From CAZXEJ01 sp964639895 (GTDB taxonomy: Bacteria; Desulfobacterota_D; UBA1144; Nemesobacterales; JADFKM01), in assembly GCA_964639895.1 (NCBI GenBank), contig CAZXEJ010000019.1, positions 1 through 40,151 on the forward strand: DNA of 40,151 bases, in the 5' to 3' direction. Made by a program: the position numbers and the translations under genes. Below, piece after piece: positions 34,565 through 40,151 of the stretch. The number at the start of each line of letters is the position of its first letter. The stretch's first letter is position 1. The notes below the pieces were generated by a model that was not told the origin of the DNA, did no database searches, and worked only from the letters and a program-made list of their open reading frames with translations.

Positions 34565-34592
34565 ATTCTATACGCCGGCCCCGCCCGTTCAA
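34565..34592 (-). promoter_or_regulatory. xseB-ispA-tlyA operon promoter
   Basis: On the minus strand TTGAAC (34592-34587), 16 bases, TAGAAT (34570-34565). The predicted leader is about 14 bases, just enough to include the ribosome-binding site of xseB. Confidence 0.55.
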
Positions 34593-34671
34593 GTAGCGCC
34601 CCCGTACCGAGGTAGGGACGGCCAAGGCACGCACCGAAGCCTTTCCGCCCCCACCCCCCCGCCGGCCGGAG

Positions 34672-35799
34672 CTACATCCATCCGCCCGCGAACACCGGCG
34701 TCCTGCCGCCGCGTCGTGCGCCGAGGACGAACCCGACGCCCAGCATAGCCGTAAGGAACGACGAGCCGCCGTAGCTGAAAAGCAGCAGCGGAACCCCGGT
34801 CACGGGAAGGAGCCCCGTGGCCATGCCGACGTTTATCACCAGGTGCCAGAAGAACAGCGCCGCCACCCCCACGCACAACACGCCCGTGAAGCGGTCCTTG
34901 GCCTTGCTCCCCGTATCGAGCGCCCAGAGGATGATGAGGAAATAGAGCAGCAGGACGAGGAACGAGCCCACGAACCCCATCTCCTCGCCCACGACGCTGA
35001 AGGCGAAATCGGTCTGCTGTTCCGGCAGGAAGCGCAGCTGTGTCTGCGAGCCCTGGAGCAGGCCCTTGCCGAACAACTTGCCCGAGCCGATGGCTATCTG
35101 GGACTGTATGGCGTTGTAACCCGACCCCAGCGGGTCCCGCGAGGGGTCCAGGAACGCCAGGATGCGCGCCTTCTGATACCCCTTGAGCAGGAACCGCCAA
35201 GCCGCGGCGGCCACGCCGACCCCGAGTACGCCGAGCACGAGCAGCAGCCTGGGGCGCACCCCCATGAACAGTACCACCGTGGCGGCAACGAGCATCATCA
35301 CGAGCGCCGTACCCAGGTCGGGCTGCAGGAGCACAAGCCCCACCGGCACCGCCACGAGGACCGCCGGTCGCACTATGTCGCCGAACCCCAGTGGGCGCAC
35401 CTCGTGCCGATCCCTGTAGAACCTGGCAAGCGCCATGATGAGGCCTATCTTGGCGAACTCCGAGGGCTGCAACGACAGGTGGCCGCCTATGGAGATCCAG
35501 CTCCTGGCCCCGCTCACCTCCGTACCGACTACCAGGACCATCCCCAGAAGAACGATCGTCCCTACATAAGCGTGGAGGGAGTATCGGTAAAGGGTGCGCG
35601 TTCCCACGAGTGATACCCCCACGCACGCCCCCGCACCCAGGACGAACCAGACGAGCTGCCTGTAGAACGAGCGCAGCCCCGTCTGGTAAGAAGCGCTGTA
35701 GAGGTTGAGAAGACCCACGGCGCACAGGGCCATCACCAACGCCAGAAGCAGCCAGTCGTAATCACGAAACGCCCTTCTGAGGTCCGGTCGACCTATCAC
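34672..35799 (-). CDS. rodA: Peptidoglycan glycosyltransferase RodA
   Basis: A 375-residue SEDS-family polytopic membrane protein with about ten hydrophobic segments, polymerising lipid II in lateral wall growth together with PBP2. Family motifs are visible: GARSWI, QPSEFAKI, QPDLGTA, GSGKLFGKG and FSVVGEEMGF, and the C-terminal GVPLLLFSYGGSS. The GTG at 35799 overlaps the mrdA stop as GTGA and has GGAGGGG upstream; the frame is open farther upstream within mrdA, but the domain starts here. Last gene of the mre cluster. Confidence 0.95.
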   Translation of the reverse strand: MIGRPDLRRAFRDYDWLLLALVMALCAVGLLNLYSASYQTGLRSFYRQLVWFVLGAGACVGVSLVGTRTLYRYSLHAYVGTIVLLGMVLVVGTEVSGARSWISIGGHLSLQPSEFAKIGLIMALARFYRDRHEVRPLGFGDIVRPAVLVAVPVGLVLLQPDLGTALVMMLVAATVVLFMGVRPRLLLVLGVLGVGVAAAAWRFLLKGYQKARILAFLDPSRDPLGSGYNAIQSQIAIGSGKLFGKGLLQGSQTQLRFLPEQQTDFAFSVVGEEMGFVGSFLVLLLYFLIILWALDTGSKAKDRFTGVLCVGVAALFFWHLVINVGMATGLLPVTGVPLLLFSYGGSSFLTAMLGVGFVLGARRGGRTPVFAGGWM

Positions 35800-37598
35800 G
35801 AGTTCCCCTCCCTGGCGGAATCGAAATACGCCCTCAGCACCTCGCGCGCAACGGGTGCGGCCACGCTGCCCCCGCCGCCTCCGTGCTCGACCAGCACCAC
35901 GACGGCTACCTCCGGATCGTCGGCCGGGGCATAGGCCGCAAACCACGCGTGGTCCCTCCTGCCGCGACCCGAAGCGGCGGCATCCATCGATACCACCTGC
36001 GCCGTGCCCGTCTTGCCCGCCACCACGACGCCGTCGAGACGGGCGAGACGACCCGTACCGTTGGGCTCGTTGACCACCCCTTCGAGCGCCCTTCGCACCA
36101 CGTCGAGATGCTCCGGGCTGAACGGCAGCCGTTGCCGCACGACCGGCCGGAACCTCTCCACCACAACCCCTCCCCGGTCCACCACCTGCTTTACGATTAT
36201 GGGCCTCATCACATTGCCGCCGTTTGCAACGGCTGCAGTCATCACGGCCACCTGAAGTGGGGTGGCCACGACGTAACCCTGGCCGATGGCCGTCGTTACG
36301 CTGTCGCCGAAGTACCAGGGACTACCTACGACGCGGAGCTTCCACCGTCGGTCGGGCGCTACGCCCCGGGCCTCGGCCAGGCCGATACCGGTGGGCACGC
36401 CGAAGCCGAACAAACGCATGTAGGGGGCCAGTCTGTCTATGCCGAGCCGCTCTATCACGTTGTAGAAGTATACGTCGCACGACTCGACCAGCGCCTTGTG
36501 CAGATCGGTCAAACCGTGCCCTCCGCTCCTCCAGCAGCCGTACCTGTGGCCGGCCACCGTGTAGTAGCCGGGACAGTAGAACACCGTCTCGGGAGAGATG
36601 ACCCCTTCCTCAAGGGCGGCCAGGGCCGTGACGATCTTGAACACCGAGCCGGGCGGATAGATGCCCTGTGTGGAGCGGTTAAGAAGCGGGAAGGAGCGGT
36701 CAGACGAAAGCGAGTACCACGTCCGCGGGTCCATGCCCGCAGCGAACAGGCCGGGATCGTAGGAGGGGTTGCTCACCATGGCCAGCACCTCGCCGGTGCG
36801 GACATCCATCACCACGACGGCCCCCCTGCGGTCAGCCAGGGCACGCCGGGCCGCGCGCTCGAGCTCCATGTCCAGCGTGAGCACCACGTCGGCCCCCGGC
36901 CGTCCCTCGACCCGCACCAGGTCCCTGGCAAAGAGCGTATCGCGCACCCTTCGTCCGAGGGCGTCGATTGCAACCTGTTCGAAGCCGTCTCTGCCGCGCA
37001 GGTAGCGCTCGAACATCCTCTCGATCCCGGCCTTGCCGACGACGTCGTCCACGTCGAGTCGGGGATTGGAGCGGAGGTCGCTCTGGCTGGCCCGGCCGAC
37101 GTAGCCGAGCAGGTGGGCGGCCAGCGAACCGTAGGGGTAGCTGCGCACGTAGTTGACCCGCACCTCGACACCGCGCAACGAGGAGCTGCCGCGCGATACA
37201 ACGAGGGCCAACTGGTCGCGGCTCACATCGCTCGCAAGGAGGACGGGACTGAAGCGGCGGCGCCTCATGCCGCGTTCCAGCCTCATCTGCAGCAGCGAGG
37301 GGTCGATACCCGTTATCGCGCCAAGCTCCATGGCGAGCCCTTGGGGATCGACCACGGTGTCGGGCACTGCGTATAGGTCGTAGGACTGGCGGTTGCCCAC
37401 TATCTCACGGCCCCTCCTGTCGAGCAGCCTGCCCCTCGGGGCCGGCAGCTTGAGGAGCCTTACGCGGTTGGTGCGCGAGAACCTCTCGTAGTCGTCCCCA
37501 CGCACTATCTGCAAGTACCACAGCCTGCCCACGAGGGCGGCGAACGAGGCCGCAAGCACGACGAGCGCGACCAGGAAGTTCTTCCTATAGATACGCAT
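35796..37598 (-). CDS. mrdA: Penicillin-binding protein 2 (transpeptidase)
   Basis: A 600-residue class B PBP that cross-links peptidoglycan in the elongasome. An N-terminal membrane anchor (about 8-28) and a dimerisation/pedestal region (PAPRGRLLDRRG, 53-64) precede the transpeptidase domain. Catalytic motifs: Ser318-V-F-Lys321, Ser373-Cys-Asp375 and Lys529-Thr-Gly531. The ATG at 37598 has GAGGA seven bases upstream and overlaps mreD by 14 bases. The SxN motif is SCD instead of SxN, as in many PBP2 proteins. Confidence 0.95.
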   Translation of the reverse strand: MRIYRKNFLVALVVLAASFAALVGRLWYLQIVRGDDYERFSRTNRVRLLKLPAPRGRLLDRRGREIVGNRQSYDLYAVPDTVVDPQGLAMELGAITGIDPSLLQMRLERGMRRRRFSPVLLASDVSRDQLALVVSRGSSSLRGVEVRVNYVRSYPYGSLAAHLLGYVGRASQSDLRSNPRLDVDDVVGKAGIERMFERYLRGRDGFEQVAIDALGRRVRDTLFARDLVRVEGRPGADVVLTLDMELERAARRALADRRGAVVVMDVRTGEVLAMVSNPSYDPGLFAAGMDPRTWYSLSSDRSFPLLNRSTQGIYPPGSVFKIVTALAALEEGVISPETVFYCPGYYTVAGHRYGCWRSGGHGLTDLHKALVESCDVYFYNVIERLGIDRLAPYMRLFGFGVPTGIGLAEARGVAPDRRWKLRVVGSPWYFGDSVTTAIGQGYVVATPLQVAVMTAAVANGGNVMRPIIVKQVVDRGGVVVERFRPVVRQRLPFSPEHLDVVRRALEGVVNEPNGTGRLARLDGVVVAGKTGTAQVVSMDAAASGRGRRDHAWFAAYAPADDPEVAVVVLVEHGGGGGSVAAPVAREVLRAYFDSAREGNS

Positions 37599-38070
37599 AG
37601 TGCTTCCTCACAACCCAGGTGAGCGGCAACGAGAATAGGGACGTCGAAAGGGCTCGGGCCAGCTCGACGCCGGCCGGAGAGTAATGGAGGCCCCTGCCGG
37701 TCAGCAGGAAGGCGAGCCACACGAAGCCCCACACGTAGACGGAGGAGAAGGCGACGAGTACGGCGATGGAAGCGTTGTCGCGGAGGAACAACTTGAGCGA
37801 GAGCGAGCGCACGAGGATGAAGACGCTCGCCCTCGAGAGCGTAACCACACCCAGCGGCAGTCCCGACAGGGCGTCGAGCAGCAGACCGTTGACGAGGCCC
37901 AACGCAACCTCGGCCCGCGTCGCGGCCGTGACGGCCAGCACCACGGTGAGGGCGAGGTTGAGGTCGGGGCTCAGCACACCCAGTCTCGATGGCGAAAGGA
38001 CGGTGGTCTGCAGCGAGACCAGAAGCACCGCCAACACCAGTAGCAGAACGGCTCTTGCGTGTTCACTCAT
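37585..38070 (-). CDS. mreD: Rod shape-determining protein MreD
   Basis: A 161-residue, very hydrophobic protein with about five predicted membrane segments and the GLVNGLLLDALSGLPLG motif typical of MreD. It links MreC to the cytoplasmic and membrane elongasome components. It overlaps mreC by 8 bases (ATGAGTGA) and mrdA by 14 bases. Confidence 0.88.
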   Translation of the reverse strand: MSEHARAVLLLVLAVLLVSLQTTVLSPSRLGVLSPDLNLALTVVLAVTAATRAEVALGLVNGLLLDALSGLPLGVVTLSRASVFILVRSLSLKLFLRDNASIAVLVAFSSVYVWGFVWLAFLLTGRGLHYSPAGVELARALSTSLFSLPLTWVVRKHYAYL

Positions 38071-38881
38071 GGGCCACCGGAAACCCCGCTCTTCTGAGAA
38101 GGACGAAGACGCCGTCCAGGGAATCGATGTCGACGGCGGGCCTTACGACGACGGGCCCGCCGCCCCCGGCACGCTCGACGGTGCCTATGAGCAGGCCGCG
38201 CGGAAAGAAGCCGTCTTTGCCCGAGGTGACCACGGTATCACCCGCCCTGAGCACGGAAGGATCCTCGACGTATTCCATCACGCAGCCCCTACCGGTCCCC
38301 CTCACTATCGCGCGCGTGCGCGTGCGGTGGACCACTGCGTCGACGGCGCTTGCCCCGTCGGTAATGAGAATCACCTGCGAAGAGACCCTGCCCGCGGCGA
38401 ACACCCTGCCCACCACCCCTTCACCCGTCACCACCGGCATCCCCGGGGCCACGCCGTCGGCCTCGCCGCGGTCTATCACCACCATCTCGGAGCGCAACGC
38501 CGTCGGGCTCGAGGCGATCACGGTCGCCGCAAGAAGCTCGTAGGGCACCGCCCGCTTGAAGGCGAGCATCCGGCGGAGTCCCGCGTTCTCGTAGGCGGCG
38601 GCCCAGAGTCGGGCGTTCTCGGCGGTGAGCACCTTGAGACGCTCCCTGAGCCTGCGGTTTTCCTCCTTGACTCCCACGAGTTCCATGTAGCCGTCCCACA
38701 CACCGACCACCGCCCTGCCCACGGCGTCGAGCACGCGTTGAGGGTAGTAGCCGAGAGTGAGAGCCCCTCTCGTCGCCACGTCGCCTACGGGAAGCGGTGC
38801 GGGGGGAAGGGTGTTGACGAAAAGGGCGATCACAAACAGCGAGGCCGCTGCGACGACGGGATGTCTCCCTATGATCCCCAT
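38063..38881 (-). CDS. mreC: Rod shape-determining protein MreC
   Basis: A 272-residue bitopic protein with one N-terminal membrane helix (about 8-27), a periplasmic coiled coil (about 65-110) and two six-stranded beta-barrel domains (GVVGRVFAAGRVSSQVILITD, then the C-terminal DTVVTSGKDGFFPRGLLIGTV). It activates PBP2-RodA. GGGAGG precedes the ATG. It lies 105 bases after mreB. Confidence 0.95.
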   Translation of the reverse strand: MGIIGRHPVVAAASLFVIALFVNTLPPAPLPVGDVATRGALTLGYYPQRVLDAVGRAVVGVWDGYMELVGVKEENRRLRERLKVLTAENARLWAAAYENAGLRRMLAFKRAVPYELLAATVIASSPTALRSEMVVIDRGEADGVAPGMPVVTGEGVVGRVFAAGRVSSQVILITDGASAVDAVVHRTRTRAIVRGTGRGCVMEYVEDPSVLRAGDTVVTSGKDGFFPRGLLIGTVERAGGGGPVVVRPAVDIDSLDGVFVLLRRAGFPVAHE

Positions 38882-38986
38882 GGTTCCTCCCTGCGCGCTC
38901 AGGCGGAGTGGACGCAGAGTGCGTGCCGCCCCGCGTACCCGAGCCCGCCAGGCCGGGCGCCCGTCCAGGCCTCAGGTCCCCTACCT

Positions 38987-40027
38987 TCAGAAGGCGTTTA
39001 TCTGGCGCAACACGTCCAGATTGTCGAGAGCCTTGCCAGAGCCGAGCACCACACAGGTCAAGGGATCGTCCGCCACATTGACGGGAAGGGCCGTCTCTTC
39101 GGCTATCAGCTTGTCGAGGCCACGCAGCAGCGCCCCCCCACCGGTCAGCATTATACCGTTGTCGACTAGATCGGCCGCAAGTTCCGGGGGGGTCCTCTCG
39201 AGCGTCTGCTTTATGGCTTCGATCACGTAAGATACCGGCTCCTGCAGCGCCTCCCGTATCTCCTCGCAGTTGAGCTCGATCGTCTTGGGCACCCCCGTTC
39301 CAAGGTCCCTGCCCTTGACCAGCATGGTGCCCGTTTCCTGGTCCCTCAGGACGGTGCCGATCTTTATCTTCACCTCCTCGGCCGTCCTCTCGCCGATCAG
39401 CATGTTATAGGCCCTCTTTATGTACTGGAGGATGGCCTCGTCCATCTTGTCGCCGCCCACCCTGACGGACTTGGTCACAACGATGCCGGCCAGCGAGATG
39501 ACGGCGATCCCGGCCGTGCCGCCCCCTATGTCGACCACCATGTTGCCGGTGGGCTCGGTGATGGGTATCCCGGCCCCCAGGGCCGCGGCCATCGTCTCCT
39601 CGATCAGGTACACCTCCCTGGCGCCTGCGGCCTCGGCCGACTCCCTCACGGCCCTCTTCTCCACCTCGGTGATCTCCATCGGCACCGAGACCACTATGCG
39701 GGGCCTGACAAAGCTCTTGCGGTTGTTGTGCGTCTTGCGGATGAAGTATTCGAGCATCTTCTGGGCCACTTCGAAGTCGGCGATGACGCCGTCCTTGAGC
39801 GGCCGGATGGCCTTGATGTTGCCCGGGGTGCGGCCCACCATCTGCTTGGCCTCCTTGCCAACGGCCAGTATGCGTTTGCCGCCGCGGTAGTGGTCCTCGC
39901 GTATGGCCACTACGGAGGGCTCGTTGGCTACTATGCCCTCGCCCTTTACGTAGACCAGGGTGTTGGCCGTACCCAGATCGACGGCAAGATCGTTGGAAAA
40001 CCACCCCAGAATGGTATCGAAAATCAT
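38987..40027 (-). CDS. mreB: Rod shape-determining actin homologue MreB
   Basis: A 346-residue bacterial actin forming membrane-bound filaments that organise lateral wall synthesis. An amphipathic N-terminus (MIFDTILGWF) is followed by phosphate loop 1 DLGTANT (17-23), phosphate loop 2 DIGGGT (166-171) and the adenosine loop TGGGALLRG. The length is standard. AGAAGG lies five bases before the ATG at 40027. First gene of mreBCD-mrdA-rodA. Confidence 0.98.
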   Translation of the reverse strand: MIFDTILGWFSNDLAVDLGTANTLVYVKGEGIVANEPSVVAIREDHYRGGKRILAVGKEAKQMVGRTPGNIKAIRPLKDGVIADFEVAQKMLEYFIRKTHNNRKSFVRPRIVVSVPMEITEVEKRAVRESAEAAGAREVYLIEETMAAALGAGIPITEPTGNMVVDIGGGTAGIAVISLAGIVVTKSVRVGGDKMDEAILQYIKRAYNMLIGERTAEEVKIKIGTVLRDQETGTMLVKGRDLGTGVPKTIELNCEEIREALQEPVSYVIEAIKQTLERTPPELAADLVDNGIMLTGGGALLRGLDKLIAEETALPVNVADDPLTCVVLGSGKALDNLDVLRQINAF

Positions 40028-40151
40028 AGCCCTTCTAACCCCCTCTAAACTTCTCCGGAGAGAGAGACGAGTAGCGGTTTGTCAATGGTCTTGGAAGGAT
40101 AAGGCAACGAAACCGCCGCTCCCACGTTGCACCCCAATTATTTAAACATAT
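40028..40151 (-). promoter_or_regulatory. Upstream region of mreB, promoter uncertain
   Basis: A perfect TTGACA lies on the minus strand at 40085-40080, but no acceptable -10 follows at 15-19 bases. The last 20 bases of the window are AT-rich and could hold a promoter that is cut by the edge. Confidence 0.3.

Noticed and set aside
35883..37376. 497-codon plus-strand open frame
   Set aside because: Antisense to mrdA with His/Gly/Arg-rich composition and no recognisable domain.
40028..40085. TTGACA upstream of mreB as a full promoter
   Set aside because: The -35 box is perfect but nothing resembling a -10 lies 15-19 bases downstream.

Overview
This window looks like chromosome of a high-GC diderm (Gram-negative type) bacterium. 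The evidence is a type II secretion (T2SS) outer-membrane secretin with its pseudopilins, a signal-peptide-bearing YceI protein, and the mreBCD-mrdA-rodA cell-shape cluster. A Desulfobacterota-like ('deltaproteobacterial') lineage fits the gene set (xseB-ispA-tlyA, pyrK-pyrDB), but no feature here fixes the taxonomy. Most genes lie on the minus strand. The longer spacers are C-rich and G-poor on the plus strand, which suggests the minus strand is the leading strand.

Layout. 1-1191: N-terminal part of a sigma-70 factor running off the left edge, preceded by two strong leftward promoters; the nearer one appears to make a ~100-nt structured RNA ending in an intrinsic terminator. 1383-9836: a specialised-metabolism neighbourhood with a 6-HDNO/BBE-type flavin oxidase, a large SARP-like regulator (winged helix-BTAD-AAA ATPase-TPR), and a convergent operon of type III polyketide synthase, secreted YceI barrel and geranylgeranyl-reductase-like flavoprotein. 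11086-11173: tRNA-Leu(CAG). 11291-23174: T2SS in two transcription units, gspC-gspD and gspE-F-G-H-I-J-K followed by an overlapping RavA/MoxR-type ATPase gene; gspL and gspM are absent here. 24271-31265: lepA, birA, a P1-family (NylC/DmpA-type) self-processing hydrolase, pyrK-pyrD and mazG. 31490-34592: xseB-ispA-tlyA-M24 peptidase operon. 34672-40027: mreB-mreC-mreD-mrdA-rodA.

How they work together. The gsp genes encode most of a machine that exports folded proteins across the outer membrane, and the co-transcribed RavA-like ATPase may remodel or assemble part of it. The mre cluster forms the elongasome for lateral wall growth. IspA supplies polyprenyl diphosphate, which could feed undecaprenyl carriers for the wall and also the isoprenoid or polyketide lipid chemistry of the PKS-YceI-reductase operon. 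pyrK/pyrDB perform the NAD-linked dihydroorotate step of pyrimidine synthesis.

The least conventional parts are the candidate non-coding RNA upstream of the sigma gene, the PKS/YceI/reductase operon beside a SARP regulator, the incomplete T2SS cluster ending in a RavA-like ATPase, the dyads around the gspC promoter, and a 16-bp palindrome abutting an apparently leaderless GTG start. Several spacers of 0.4-1.2 kb hold no recognisable gene.
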